Under the pieces are notes generated by a model. That model saw nothing but the letters and a program-made list of their open reading frames with translations, was not told the origin of the DNA and did no database searches. A stretch of 64,000 nucleotides of DNA from JADJPO01 sp963724535. Lineage in GTDB: Bacteria > Actinomycetota > Actinomycetes > Actinomycetales > Kineosporiaceae. This document shows positions 33,194 to 42,477 of the stretch, piece after piece (positions within the stretch are counted from its first letter, which is position 1; each line of letters begins with the position of its first letter). The position numbers and the translations under genes were made by a program. Location of the stretch: contig CAVRVD010000017.1 in NCBI GenBank assembly GCA_963724535.1, forward strand, positions 372,001-436,000, read 5' to 3'.

Positions 33194-33778
33194 TCAGGTG
33201 CCCCGACGCACCGCCGCCTCGGCCTCGACCCAGCGGCGCTGGGCGGCCGTCCGGGTGGGCGCGCCGGTCTGGGCACGGGCGCCGGCGGTGACTGCATCGC
33301 TGAGGGCCGAGCCTCGCCACAGATGACAGATGGCCAGGGCGAGGGCGTCCGCGGCGTCGGCGGGACGGGGCGTGTCCGGCAGGGCGAGGATCCGGGTGAC
33401 CATCGCCGCCACCTGTGCCTTGCCGGCCCGACCCGACCCGGTGACCGCGGCCTTGACCTCGCTCGGGGTGTGCACGGCAACTGGGATCCCGCGCTGCGCC
33501 GCGGCCAGGATCGCCACCCCGGCCGCCTGCGCGGTGCCCATCACGGTCCGCACGTTGTGCTGGCTGAACACCCGCTCCACGGCGAGGACGTCGGGGTTGG
33601 TCTGGTCCAACCACCCGGCCACCGCCTCGCCGATCTCCAGCAGCCGTCGGGCCAGGTCGGCATCCCGGTCGGTGCGCACCACGTCCACGGCCACCAGCTC
33701 GGCGCGCCGTCCGGGCCGTCCGTCGACGACGCCCAGACCGCACCGGGTCAGCCCGGGGTCGACGCCCAGCACGCGCAT
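33194..33778 (-). CDS. ruvC: Holliday junction resolvase RuvC
   Basis: A 194-residue resolvase with the N-terminal catalytic segment VLGVDPGLTRCGLGVV (Asp7 in DPG), LAVERVFSQHN with the second acidic residue, and the C-terminal HTPSEVKAAVTGSGRAGKAQV and ALPDTPRPADAADALALAICH acidic cluster. The start ATG is 7 nt after a TAGGCT -10 element. The C-terminal tail beyond ICH is variable. Confidence 0.96.
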   Translation of the reverse strand: MRVLGVDPGLTRCGLGVVDGRPGRRAELVAVDVVRTDRDADLARRLLEIGEAVAGWLDQTNPDVLAVERVFSQHNVRTVMGTAQAAGVAILAAAQRGIPVAVHTPSEVKAAVTGSGRAGKAQVAAMVTRILALPDTPRPADAADALALAICHLWRGSALSDAVTAGARAQTGAPTRTAAQRRWVEAEAAVRRGT

Positions 33779-33780
33779 GG

Positions 33781-33798
33781 CGCTCAGCCTAGTGAGCG
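33781..33798 (-). promoter_or_regulatory. ruvC promoter and dyad
   Basis: CGCTCA-GCCTAG-TGAGCG is a perfect 6-bp inverted repeat whose centre includes the minus-strand -10 hexamer TAGGCT (33791-33786), 7 nt before the ruvC ATG. A leaderless message is likely; a regulator could compete with polymerase here. Confidence 0.45.
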
Positions 33799-34000
33799 GC
33801 GGCGCCTTCGGCCGTGAGGCCGCGAGGTGGTTTCGCCAGCGCGCCGAGGGCCCTCGGCCGAGACGGACCCGCTACTGCACGGGTTACCCGCGGGACGTCG
33901 GGCCCGGGACGTCAGCCCCCGGCTCGGCGCTCCGGCGCGCATCCGGCGCACGGGTGGAGCACAGAGCGCGCGGATATCGGATCGCGGTCGGTGTCCGGCC

Positions 34001-34759
34001 CTAGCCGACTGCCTCCATGATCTCGTCCGATACGTCGAAGTTGGCGTAGACGTTCTGCACGTCGTCGCTGTCCTCAACGGCCTCGATCAGCCGAAAGACC
34101 TTGCGGGCGCCGTCCTCGTCGAGGGCGATCTCCATGCTCGGCATGAAGACGGCATCGGCGGAGTCGTAGTCGATCCCTGCGTCGATTAAGGCGGTGCGGA
34201 CCGTGACGAGGTCGGAGGCCTCGCTGATGACCTCGAACGCCTCCCCGAGGTCGTTGACCTCCTCGGCCCCGGCGTCCAGGACGGCGGTGAGCACGTCGTC
34301 CTCGCTCAGCCCGCCGGCCTCGCCCTTGGGCACGACCACGACGCCCTTGCGGGTGAACAGGTAGGACACGCTGCCCGGGTCGGCCAGGGTCCCGCCGTTG
34401 CGGGTCAGCGCGGTGCGCACCTCGGCCGCCGCCCGGTTGCGGTTGTCGGTCAGGCACTCCACCAGCAGCGCGACCCCGTTCGGGCCATAGCCCTCGTACA
34501 TGATCGTCTGGTACTCGGCCCCGCCGGCCTCGGCACCCGAACCACGCTTGACCGCTCGGTCGATGTTGTCGTTGGGCACCGAGGACTTCTTGGCCTTCTG
34601 GATGGCGTCGTACAGGGTGGGGTTGCCGGCGGGGTCGCCCCCACCGGTCCGGGCGGCGACCTCGATGTTCTTGATCAACTTGGCGAACATCTTGCCGCGC
34701 TTGGCGTCGATGGCCGCCTTCTTGTGCTTGGTGGTGGCCCACTTGGAGTGGCCGGACAT
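34001..34759 (-). CDS. YebC/PmpR family protein
   Basis: A 252-residue YebC-family protein beginning MSGHSKWATTKHKKAAIDAKRGKMFAKLIKNIEVA, of which SGHSKW and KHKK are diagnostic; GYGPNGVALLVE and GSVSYLF follow, and an acidic C-terminus. Family members act as transcription regulators or translation factors relieving ribosome stalls. Its ATG immediately follows the pdxT stop, so it is co-transcribed with pdxST. Confidence 0.96.
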   Translation of the reverse strand: MSGHSKWATTKHKKAAIDAKRGKMFAKLIKNIEVAARTGGGDPAGNPTLYDAIQKAKKSSVPNDNIDRAVKRGSGAEAGGAEYQTIMYEGYGPNGVALLVECLTDNRNRAAAEVRTALTRNGGTLADPGSVSYLFTRKGVVVVPKGEAGGLSEDDVLTAVLDAGAEEVNDLGEAFEVISEASDLVTVRTALIDAGIDYDSADAVFMPSMEIALDEDGARKVFRLIEAVEDSDDVQNVYANFDVSDEIMEAVG

Positions 34760-35401
34760 TCAGGTCCTCCCGCGAACCATGTCGACGAACAGACGGTGGA
34801 CGCGTTCGTCCCCGGTCAGCTCGGGGTGGAACGACGTCGCCAGCAGGGACCCCTGCCGGACCGCGACGATCCTATCGTCGCCGCGCTGGCGCACCCGGGC
34901 GAGCACCTGCACGCCCTCGCCGACCGAGCTCACCCAGGGGGCGCGGATGAACACCGCCCGTACCGGACGGCGGTCGGCCTCCGGTGGGGTCGCGTCGGTG
35001 ATCCCGGCGAAGGCCAGATCGGTCTCAAAGCTGTCCACCTGGCGCCCGAAGGCGTTGCGGCGCACCGTCATGTCGATGCCGCCGAGGGTGCGCCGCCCGT
35101 CCACACCGTCCTCGAGACGGTCGGCCAGCAGGATCATCCCGGCGCACGAGCCGTAGGCCGGCATGCCGTCGGCGAGCCGCTTGAGCAGCGGCTCGCGCAG
35201 GTCGAAGACCCCGATCAGCTTGTCGATGGTGGTCGACTCCCCACCTGGGATGACCAGCGCATCCACGTCGTCCAACTCACCCGGACGGCGCACCCGCACC
35301 GCCCGGGCACCGCTCGCCGCCAGCGCAGCCAGGTGCTCGCGCACGTCCCCCTGGACGGCGAGAACGCCGACCCGGGGGAGCCGCCGGTCGGCCGACCTCA
35401 C
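34760..35401 (-). CDS. pdxT: Pyridoxal 5'-phosphate synthase glutaminase subunit PdxT
   Basis: A 213-residue class I glutaminase supplying ammonia to PdxS. VGVLAVQGDVREH, PGGESTTIDKL, the nucleophile cysteine in YGSCAGMI and the His-Glu pair of TSFHPELT are present. GTG start overlaps the pdxS stop (GTGA). Works as the PdxST complex in vitamin B6 synthesis. Confidence 0.97.
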   Translation of the reverse strand: MRSADRRLPRVGVLAVQGDVREHLAALAASGARAVRVRRPGELDDVDALVIPGGESTTIDKLIGVFDLREPLLKRLADGMPAYGSCAGMILLADRLEDGVDGRRTLGGIDMTVRRNAFGRQVDSFETDLAFAGITDATPPEADRRPVRAVFIRAPWVSSVGEGVQVLARVRQRGDDRIVAVRQGSLLATSFHPELTGDERVHRLFVDMVRGRT

Positions 35402-36336
35402 CAGCCGCGCTCGGCGAGCCGGTGCGGAGCCGGGATCGCCTCGACGGTGATGCCGACCATCGCCTCGCCGAGCCCGCGGGAGACCTTGGCCAGCACGTCC
35501 GGGTCGTCGTGGAAGGTGGTCGCCTTGACGATCGCCTCGGCCCGGGCCGCCGGGTTGCCGGCCTTGAAGATGCCCGAGCCGACGAACACCCCGTCCGCGC
35601 CGAGCTGCATCATCATCGCGGCGTCCGCGGGGGTGGCGATGCCGCCGGCGGTGAACAGGACGACGGGCAGCGCGCCCCGCTCGGCCACCTCGGCGACCAG
35701 CTCGTAGGGCGCCTGAAGCTCCTTGGCGGCGACGTACAGCTCATCGGAGCTCATCGAGGCAAGTCGGCGGATCTCGCCGGTGATCGAGCGCATGTGAGTG
35801 GTCGCGTTGGAGACGTCGCCGGTGCCGGCCTCGCCCTTGGACCGGATCATCGCCGCACCCTCGGCGATCCGGCGCAAAGCCTCGCCGAGGTTGGTCGCCC
35901 CGCAGACGAACGGCACGGTGAAGGCCCACTTGTCGATGTGGTGGGTGTAGTCGGCCGGGGTGAGCACCTCGGACTCGTCGATGTAGTCGACTCCGAGCGC
36001 GGCCAGCACCTGGGCCTCGACGAAGTGACCGATCCGGACCTTGGCCATCACCGGGATCGAGACCGAGCCGATGATGGACTCGATCATGTCCGGGTCGCTC
36101 ATCCGGGCCACGCCGCCCTGGGCGCGGATGTCGGCGGGCACCCGCTCCAGTGCCATCACGGCCACGGCGCCGGCGTCCTCGGCGATCTTGGCCTGCTCGG
36201 GGGTGACCACGTCCATGATCACGCCGCCCTTGAGCATTTCGGCCATGCCGCGCTTGACGCGCGCTGTGCCGGTCGTGTGGCGCGTTGGGTGGCCGGTCGG
36301 CTCGTCGGGCGGCCGCTGGTCGCTCTGCTCGCTCAT
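35398..36336 (-). CDS. pdxS: Pyridoxal 5'-phosphate synthase lyase subunit PdxS
   Basis: A 312-residue (beta/alpha)8 PLP synthase: VKRGMAEMLKGGVIMDVV, MALERVPADIRAQGGVARMSDP, the lysine-bearing MAKVRIGHF and RSKGEAGTGDV segments, and GVFVGSGIFK phosphate site. The ATG at 36336 gives the usual N-terminal extension of actinomycetes. Head of pdxS-pdxT-yebC, divergent from a MocR regulator 46 bp away. Confidence 0.97.
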   Translation of the reverse strand: MSEQSDQRPPDEPTGHPTRHTTGTARVKRGMAEMLKGGVIMDVVTPEQAKIAEDAGAVAVMALERVPADIRAQGGVARMSDPDMIESIIGSVSIPVMAKVRIGHFVEAQVLAALGVDYIDESEVLTPADYTHHIDKWAFTVPFVCGATNLGEALRRIAEGAAMIRSKGEAGTGDVSNATTHMRSITGEIRRLASMSSDELYVAAKELQAPYELVAEVAERGALPVVLFTAGGIATPADAAMMMQLGADGVFVGSGIFKAGNPAARAEAIVKATTFHDDPDVLAKVSRGLGEAMVGITVEAIPAPHRLAERGW

Positions 36337-36368
36337 GGTGCCACCGTAGACATCCATCGGCCCGGCAG

Positions 36369-36380
36369 TACAGTCCACTT
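36369..36380 (+). promoter_or_regulatory. pdxR promoter and candidate PdxR operator
   Basis: TACAGT (36369-36374) lies 8 nt before the GTG of the MocR gene, near-leaderless spacing. The complement of 36371-36380 reads AAGTGGACTG, close to the AAAGTGG-containing motif reported for corynebacterial PdxR. The site lies in the 46-bp divergent gap and could control both directions. Confidence 0.4.
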
Positions 36381-36382
36381 CT

Positions 36383-37924
36383 GTGAGCGTTCGCCAGACC
36401 AATCGGGTCAGCGGCCTGTTCCTGCCGTGGTCCGGCCCGGTCGAGGGTGCCGGACCGGCCCACCAGCAGCTCGCCGCCCTGGTCCGGGGTGAGATCAACG
36501 CCGGCCGGCTACGCCCCGGGGACCGGATGCCACCCTCGCGGGCCCTGGCTGAGGAGCTCGGGGTGTCCCGGTGGGTGGTCACCGAGGCCTACGACCAGCT
36601 CACCGCCGAGGGGTACCTGAGCGCCCGGGTCGGCTCGGGCACCGTGGTCACCGGCGGTGCCGGAGGCACAGCTCCGGCCGTCCCGACGGCGCCCGCGCCG
36701 CGGTCGGCACCCACGGCGGCGGTGTCGCCCGACCGGACCCGGGCGCCCGCGGCCCCCCGGGTGGTCCACGACCTGTGGCCCGCGCTACCCGATCTCGGCT
36801 CGTTCCCGCGCACCCTGTGGCGGGCGGCGCTCGGGCGCGCCCTGGCTGCGGTCTCCGACGCCGAGCTCGGCAACCCGGACCCGGCGGGCGCGCCGGGTCT
36901 ACGGGCCACGATGGCCGACTACCTGCGGCGGGTCCGCGCGCTGGCCGCCGACGGCGACCGGGTGCTGGTCACCCAGGGGGTCGGCAGCGCGGTGGCGGAG
37001 CTGTGTCGACACCTGCGGGCCGGCGGAGCCGAGCGGGTCGCCGTCGAGGACCCGAGCTGGCCGCGACTGCGCGAGATCGCCCGACGCCAGGGCCTGGACA
37101 TCGTCCCGGTGGCCGTCGACGCGAGCGGTCTGGTGGTGACCGACCTGGTTCGCGCCGACCGGCGGCGCCGCATCGATGCGGTCTTCACCATGCCCACCCA
37201 CCAGTTCCCCACCGGCGTGCCGCTGTCCGCCGACCGCCGACTGGCCCTGCTGGAGTGGGCTGCCGCCCGGGGACGATGGCTCATCGAGGACGACTACGAC
37301 GCCGAGTTCCGCTACGACCGGCACCCGATCGGGGCGATGGCCTCGCTGGGCCCGGACCACGTGGTCTATCTGGGGTCGGTGAGCAAGACACTGTCCCCCT
37401 CGCTGCACCTCGGCTGGATGGTGGCGCCGCCACGGCTGCGCCGGGCCCTGCTCGCCGACCGGGTCGGGACGGCGCTCAGCCCGACCGTGGACCAGCTCGC
37501 CCTGGCCGACCTGGTCACCTCGGGCGGCTATGACCGGCACCTGCGCCGGATGCGCCGGCACTACCGCCGTCGGCGCGAAGCCCTGCTCGATGCCCTGCTG
37601 GAGAGCACCCCCGGCGCTCCCGCCCCGAGCATGGACGCCGGGCTGCACGTGCTGTGGCGCCTGCCCGCCGGCACCGACGAGGACGGCGCGGTCCGGCGCT
37701 GCGCCACGGCTGGGCTGTCCGTACTCGGTCTGGCCCGGTGTCGGATCCGCTCCGGGCAGCCCGGGCTGGTGCTCGGCTGCGCGAACCTTGCCCCACGGCA
37801 GGCCGCGTCCGTCGCGCGGACCTTGGCCGGGGTCTTGGCGGCGCAGACCGGGGGCTCACGGCTCCGAACACAGGCTCACTGCTGCAGCTCCGGGGGCAGG
37901 TCGTCGTCGAGCTCGATCATCTGA
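36383..37924 (+). CDS. pdxR: MocR-family regulator, probable PdxR
   Basis: A 513-residue GntR/MocR protein: N-terminal winged helix (RPGDRMPPSRALAEELGVSRWVVTEAYDQL), a linker rich in Ala and Pro, and an aminotransferase fold I domain with the PLP lysine in YLGSVSKTLSPSL and DDYDAEFRYDR. Divergence from pdxS and the family strongly suggest it senses PLP and controls pdxST. Its last 49 bp overlap the 3' end of the convergent LemA-like gene. Confidence 0.88.
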   Translation: MSVRQTNRVSGLFLPWSGPVEGAGPAHQQLAALVRGEINAGRLRPGDRMPPSRALAEELGVSRWVVTEAYDQLTAEGYLSARVGSGTVVTGGAGGTAPAVPTAPAPRSAPTAAVSPDRTRAPAAPRVVHDLWPALPDLGSFPRTLWRAALGRALAAVSDAELGNPDPAGAPGLRATMADYLRRVRALAADGDRVLVTQGVGSAVAELCRHLRAGGAERVAVEDPSWPRLREIARRQGLDIVPVAVDASGLVVTDLVRADRRRRIDAVFTMPTHQFPTGVPLSADRRLALLEWAAARGRWLIEDDYDAEFRYDRHPIGAMASLGPDHVVYLGSVSKTLSPSLHLGWMVAPPRLRRALLADRVGTALSPTVDQLALADLVTSGGYDRHLRRMRRHYRRRREALLDALLESTPGAPAPSMDAGLHVLWRLPAGTDEDGAVRRCATAGLSVLGLARCRIRSGQPGLVLGCANLAPRQAASVARTLAGVLAAQTGGSRLRTQAHCCSSGGRSSSSSII

Positions 37925-38490
37925 GGCATCGGAGCCCGGCCGGCGAGCCGCGCCCAGCGGACCACCCGTTTGCGCCGCACCCGCTGGGCCTGCGCCACCG
38001 CGTCGTTGTGGAAACGCCGGGCCAGCTGCACCCGCTGGCCGGCCTGGGCCAGACGTCGTCGGGCGTCTTGGGCGAAGGGGTCGGGTGGGAACTGCGGGGG
38101 CTCCTCCTCGGTCACCGGCTCCGGCCCGACCGGACCCGGAAAGGCGGCGCGCATGGCGCGGGTCAGGTCGTTCTCGACCGTCTCCAACTCCGGCGGCAAG
38201 TCCAGCGGGTCGCGGGCGGCTCGGGCGGCGGCGGTGTCGGCCTGCTCACCCGCGCTGAGTGCCTGGGTCGCCGCATCGGTCAGCAGCAGTGCGGTGGCGG
38301 GGTCGAGGTGTGCCGACACCTCCACCGCCGCCGTGGCCCGCCGCACCAGTTGGATGTCCAGGGCGGCGCGGGCCGTCTCGACCTTGTGGTGCAGGCGGTC
38401 CAGCCGGGCGGCGCTGTAGCTCAGGTACCAGCCCAGGACGACGAGGGCGACCGCGACGGCCAGCAGCAGCCCAATCGGCCCGTCCGTCAC
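37876..38490 (-). CDS. Membrane protein, LemA-like
   Basis: A 204-residue protein with an N-terminal membrane helix (LLLAVAVALVVLGWYLS) followed by RLDRLHHKVETARAALDIQLVRRA and, later, RRFHNDAVAQAQRVR, a spacing like LemA proteins (helical, extracytoplasmic or cytosolic bundle). The similarity is by pattern only. GTG start overlaps the pimA stop (GTGA), so it belongs to the phosphatidylinositol mannoside cluster. Confidence 0.65.
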   Translation of the reverse strand: MTDGPIGLLLAVAVALVVLGWYLSYSAARLDRLHHKVETARAALDIQLVRRATAAVEVSAHLDPATALLLTDAATQALSAGEQADTAAARAARDPLDLPPELETVENDLTRAMRAAFPGPVGPEPVTEEEPPQFPPDPFAQDARRRLAQAGQRVQLARRFHNDAVAQAQRVRRKRVVRWARLAGRAPMPQMIELDDDLPPELQQ

Positions 38491-39647
38491 GGTGCCCCTC
38501 GCAGGTCGGCCGGGGACCGCACCCGGACCTGCGCCGCGACCCCCAGACGCACCGTCTCGTAGACCGAGACGACGTCGGCCCCGACCCGGGACCAGTCGTA
38601 GCGCCACACCACCTGCTGGCCAGCCCTGGCCAGGCGCTCGCGGTGGCCCGGGTCGGCCAGCAGGTCGGTGACGGCGGCGGCCAGCGCGGCCTGGTCCCCG
38701 ACCGGCACCAGCACCCCGCACCGGCCCTCGGCGAGCACTCGGCGGAACGCGCTGAGGTCGCTGGCCACCACTGGGGCGCCGGCGCTCATCGCCTCCACCA
38801 GGACGATCCCGAAGCTCTCCCCCCCGGTATGCGGGGCCAGGTAGAGGTCGACCGAGGCGAGCAGCGACGCCTTGGCGACGTCGTCCAACCCACCGAGCAG
38901 CTCGACCGCCGCCGCCACCTCCGGGGAGCAGTCGGCCAGCAGCTCCTCGGCGCTGCCGTTCCCGAGAGCCAGCACCCGCACCCCCGGGTATCTGGCCAGA
39001 ATCGCCGGCAGCGCCGCGAGCAGCACGGGCAGGCCCTTGCGCGGCTCGTCCATCCGGCCGACCACGCCGAGGGTGGGCCGCTCAGGGGTCCCCTGCCAGG
39101 CAGGGTTGCACGGTGCCGTCGTGAAGGCGGCGACGTTGACCCCGTTCGGGATCACCACGGCGTCCCCGCCGAAGTGCTCGACCAGGGTGCGACGGGCCTC
39201 CTCGGACACCGCGATCCGCGCCGCGATCTTCTCCAGGCTCGGTCGCAGCATCGGCTGGACCACCTGCATCGCCCGCGAGCGCGGCGTGGCGGTGTGGTAG
39301 GTGGCGATGATCGGTCCGGTGGCCAGCCACAGGGCGAGCATGGACAGGGACGGGGTCACTGGCTCGTGCAGGTGCAGGACGTCGAAGTCACCCTCGGCCA
39401 GCCAGCGGCGGACCCGAGCGGCGCTGACCGGACCGAACGTGAGCCGGGCGACGGACCCGTTGTACTTCACCGGGACAGCGCGCCCGGCGGCGGCCAGGTA
39501 GTCCGGCACCTTGGTGTCCTCGTCGGCCGGGGCGAGCACGCTCACCTGGTGGCCGTGGGCGATCAGGTACTCGGCCAGGTCCCGCACGTGGACCTGCACC
39601 CCTCCGATGACGTCGAAGGAGTACGGACAGACCAGACCGACGCGCAC
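38487..39647 (-). CDS. pimA: Phosphatidylinositol alpha-mannosyltransferase PimA
   Basis: A 386-residue GT4 enzyme that transfers mannose from GDP-mannose to phosphatidylinositol. The N-terminal loop VCPYSFDVIGGVQVHV, HLHEP, VIPNGVNVAAF, VVGRMDEPRKGL, and the GDP-Man binding HTGGESFGIVLVEAMSAGAPVVASD region match PimA. GTG start. Order LemA-like, pimA, acyltransferase, pgsA is the mycobacterial order. Confidence 0.95.
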   Translation of the reverse strand: MRVGLVCPYSFDVIGGVQVHVRDLAEYLIAHGHQVSVLAPADEDTKVPDYLAAAGRAVPVKYNGSVARLTFGPVSAARVRRWLAEGDFDVLHLHEPVTPSLSMLALWLATGPIIATYHTATPRSRAMQVVQPMLRPSLEKIAARIAVSEEARRTLVEHFGGDAVVIPNGVNVAAFTTAPCNPAWQGTPERPTLGVVGRMDEPRKGLPVLLAALPAILARYPGVRVLALGNGSAEELLADCSPEVAAAVELLGGLDDVAKASLLASVDLYLAPHTGGESFGIVLVEAMSAGAPVVASDLSAFRRVLAEGRCGVLVPVGDQAALAAAVTDLLADPGHRERLARAGQQVVWRYDWSRVGADVVSVYETVRLGVAAQVRVRSPADLRGAP

Positions 39648-39667
39648 CCCTCGCCCCGGTGGCCGGC

Positions 39668-40639
39668 TCAGCCGGCCCGGGCCCGGCCGGGCGCCGACTG
39701 TGGCGCCTGGTCCCCCGCCTGGGGGACGACGGGGACCAGATCGTCGACGAAGACCCGCTGCAGCATGTGCCAGTCATGCGGATGCGCTGCGATGCCGGCC
39801 GCAAGCGCGTCCGCGCAGGCCTGGGTCATCGCGGCGATCCGCTCGGCGCGGGCGCCCTCGGCGGGGGCCGGGACCTCGGGGTGGAAGTGGACCACGGTCC
39901 CCCACCGGGCCGGGGACCCGGTCGGCAGCCGCTCGTAGCGGATGGAGACCGGGTGCAGGGCGGCGCCGGTGAGCAGGGCCAGGGACGCCGGGCCGGCTGC
40001 CATCCGCGCCGTCTCGCCGAAGAGCATCACCGGGACGCCGGTCGCCGACAGGTCCCGGTCGGCGAGCAGCGGGACGAACCCGCCCTTGCGCAGCCGACGC
40101 ACCAGCAGACCGAAGGTGTTCTCCGCGCCTCCCGTCAGCGGCAGGATCTCCATACCCAGCTGCCGCCGGACGGTCAGGAATCGCTGGTAGACCTCCTCTG
40201 GCCGCAGCCGCTCGGCCACCGTGGTGACCGGGGCCAGGGCGAGAGTGGACCAGGCGCCGGCGTGGTCCCAGTTACCGCTGTGGCTCAGCGCAGCGACCAC
40301 ACCGCGCCCCTCGGCCAGGGCGGCCCGCACCGGCTGGTCACCCTCGGCCCGGCAGGTGGCCAGGATCCGGTCGGGGGACCACGTGCTCAGCCGGAACACA
40401 TCGCAGTAGTAGCGCATGTAGGAGTGAAGCCCTCGGCGGGTCAGCGACTTCAGCTTGATGGCCGAGGCGTCGGGGAGCACCCGGGCGAGGTTGGCCTCCA
40501 GCTGGCGGGCCCCGGTGCTCTGGCTGAGCCAGGACAGCTGGGCGACCACCGAGAAGACCAGGTAAGCGCCACGCTCGGGCAGGGCGCGCACGAGGCGCCA
40601 GCCCATGGAGTAGGCCCAGACGATGAGCCGGTCACTCAT
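39668..40639 (-). CDS. Phosphatidylinositol mannoside acyltransferase (PatA-like)
   Basis: A 323-residue HtrB/LpxL-type acyltransferase. The catalytic H-x4-D motif is HSGNWD; ILPLTGGAENTFGLLVRRLRKGG and ADRDLSATGVPV are also typical. It would acylate the mannose of PIM1/PIM2. The ATG at 40639 (MSDRLIVW) overlaps the pgsA stop by 8 bp; a GTG at 40648 is the alternative. Confidence 0.92.
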   Translation of the reverse strand: MSDRLIVWAYSMGWRLVRALPERGAYLVFSVVAQLSWLSQSTGARQLEANLARVLPDASAIKLKSLTRRGLHSYMRYYCDVFRLSTWSPDRILATCRAEGDQPVRAALAEGRGVVAALSHSGNWDHAGAWSTLALAPVTTVAERLRPEEVYQRFLTVRRQLGMEILPLTGGAENTFGLLVRRLRKGGFVPLLADRDLSATGVPVMLFGETARMAAGPASLALLTGAALHPVSIRYERLPTGSPARWGTVVHFHPEVPAPAEGARAERIAAMTQACADALAAGIAAHPHDWHMLQRVFVDDLVPVVPQAGDQAPQSAPGRARAG

Positions 40640-41309
40640 CTGTGACACGGTAGCCCAGCGACTGACGGCGCACGACCATCATCCTCTGGACGACGGTGAC
40701 CGCGCTGGCCACCGCCAGCAGGGCCAGGATGACGAGCAGACCCACCTCGGGCAGCCCGAGCCCGGTCTTCCAGCCCAGACCGACCAGCCCCACCGCGGCC
40801 AGGACCGCGACCAGACGGTCCGCGCGCTCGGCGATCCCGACGTCCGCGGTCATCCCGAGCCCCTCGGCCCGGGCCCGGGCGTAGGAGACGATCCCGCCCA
40901 GCACCAGGCAGGTCAGCGACAGCCCCAGCATCACGTCCCGGTCCACCTGCGGTCCGGCGCCGCCGGCGGCCTGGGCGGCCGGGGGGCCGGCGTAGTAGAG
41001 GACCAGGCCCCCGAACACCGCCGCGTCGCCGATCCGGTCCAGGGTCGAGTCCAGGAAGGCACCCCACCGGCTGGAGCGCTGCGAGGTACGGGCCATGATC
41101 CCATCGACGGTGTCGGAGAACACGAACGCCGTGATCACCAGGGTGCCCCAGAGGAACTCACCGCGCGGGTAGAACGCCAACGCCCCCGCGCAGACGCCGA
41201 GGGTACCCACGACGGTGACCACGTCCGGGCTGATCCCCAGCGCCAGGAGAGCCCGGGCGATCGGGGTCAGCAACCGGGTGACCAGGGCGCGTGCGAAGCG
41301 GTTCAGCAT
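40632..41309 (-). CDS. pgsA: Phosphatidylinositol phosphate synthase (CDP-alcohol phosphatidyltransferase)
   Basis: A 225-residue integral membrane enzyme with the complete CDP-alcohol motif: Asp66, Asp69, Gly70, Ala73, Arg74, Gly83, Asp87 and Asp91 in SDTVDGIMAR and WGAFLDSTLDR. Next to pimA it is the inositol-phosphate enzyme rather than glycerol-phosphate PgsA. ATG start with a TAGAGT -10 element 9 nt before. Confidence 0.95.
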   Translation of the reverse strand: MLNRFARALVTRLLTPIARALLALGISPDVVTVVGTLGVCAGALAFYPRGEFLWGTLVITAFVFSDTVDGIMARTSQRSSRWGAFLDSTLDRIGDAAVFGGLVLYYAGPPAAQAAGGAGPQVDRDVMLGLSLTCLVLGGIVSYARARAEGLGMTADVGIAERADRLVAVLAAVGLVGLGWKTGLGLPEVGLLVILALLAVASAVTVVQRMMVVRRQSLGYRVTDE

Positions 41310-41318
41310 GGCGTGCGA

Positions 41319-41324
41319 ACTCTA
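41319..41324 (-). promoter_or_regulatory. -10 element of pgsA
   Basis: TAGAGT on the minus strand, 9 nt before the pgsA ATG; a leader of only one to three bases is expected. Confidence 0.45.
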
Positions 41325-41561
41325 CCGATCCGCGCGGTGTCACCGGGGGCCGACCGCGGCTCACACCCCCAGGGACCACGAATGACCCAGAAACGGCCGG
41401 CGCGGGGCCCGCCGAGAGCCTGGCCGGTAGCACCCGCGCACCGGATCGGGTGATCGGTGGATTCACGCGGACACGGGACCTGGCGAGCCCGGACCGCGGG
41501 ACCAACCGCCCACACTGCGACGACGCCTTCATCGACAGCACCTCCTGCCCAGGAGCACGCC

Positions 41562-42320
41562 ATGGCCCCGATCCGCCGAGCCGTGATCAGATCGACAACC
41601 CTGCTCGTCGCGCTGATCACCGCCGCAGCCGTCCCCGCCGCACCGGCGTCGGCCGAGCCGTCCGGGTTCGGCGGCCCCGCCGGCGGGGCCGCGCCGAGAA
41701 CCGTCGTGCCGCAGATCGTCACCACGGTGCACATCGGCAAGCGGACCGTGCTGGTCGGGGGCGTCCGGGCCGCTGTACCCACCGTGACCGTGCGAGGGCC
41801 GAGCCCGCGGGTGGCCGCATCGATCAACGCGATGGCCGCCGCTGTGGTGACGAACGGGGTGAACAGCTTCGCTGCCCGCCTCCAACCCGGTGGGTCGGCC
41901 TGGGCCGAGTACTGGATGTCCGCCCGGGTGGTGGCGAACACCTCACCGGTGCTGTCGATCCTGTTCGAGGACTACGCCAACTATGGAAACGCCGGCCTCA
42001 CGCGGTACCGGGCCGTCGTGGTCGACACCCGCACGGGCATGCGCTGGGCGACGTCCTCGATCGCGGCGGCCGTGCAGCGATCCGCCCGCCCCGGCGTGGA
42101 CCTGCTGACCGAGGTCCGATCGAGTGTGGACGCCGACGCCCTGGAGATGGGAATGGGGCCCCTTCAGCTCAGCGATACCACGCTCATCCCGACCCCAGCC
42201 GGGCTGCACGTCCGGGTGGACGAGTGCGTCATGTTCTGTCTCGCGGGAGGGGTCTGGTCCACCATCGCCTGGACTCGCCTGCTCGCTATCGGGGCGCGTC
42301 CGCCGTTCGTGCCCTGGTAG
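41562..42320 (+). CDS. Secreted protein of unknown function
   Basis: A 252-residue protein with a clear signal peptide: RRAVIR, hydrophobic LLVALITAAAVPA and cleavage site APASA-EP. The mature part has VTVRGPSPRVAASINAMAAA, YWMSARVVANTSPVLSILFEDY and YRAVVVDTRTGMRW, reminiscent of DUF3298/RsiV-like extracellular domains, but this is weak. Two cysteines near the end (VDECVMFCL) may form a disulfide. AGGAG six bases before the ATG. On the opposite strand to its neighbours. Confidence 0.75.
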   Translation: MAPIRRAVIRSTTLLVALITAAAVPAAPASAEPSGFGGPAGGAAPRTVVPQIVTTVHIGKRTVLVGGVRAAVPTVTVRGPSPRVAASINAMAAAVVTNGVNSFAARLQPGGSAWAEYWMSARVVANTSPVLSILFEDYANYGNAGLTRYRAVVVDTRTGMRWATSSIAAAVQRSARPGVDLLTEVRSSVDADALEMGMGPLQLSDTTLIPTPAGLHVRVDECVMFCLAGGVWSTIAWTRLLAIGARPPFVPW

Positions 42321-42477
42321 GACCGCCGGGACAGCCTGGGGGTAACCCCTGCCGGGAGGTGGAAAACCGGCACGACGCTGAGAAGTCCCGCTCCACGACT
42401 CGACCTAGGTCCCGGTGATGGGCAGGATCAGCCGGTAGGGCTTTCCTGCTGGGGTCAGTCGTCGACGAGGAGGTCAC

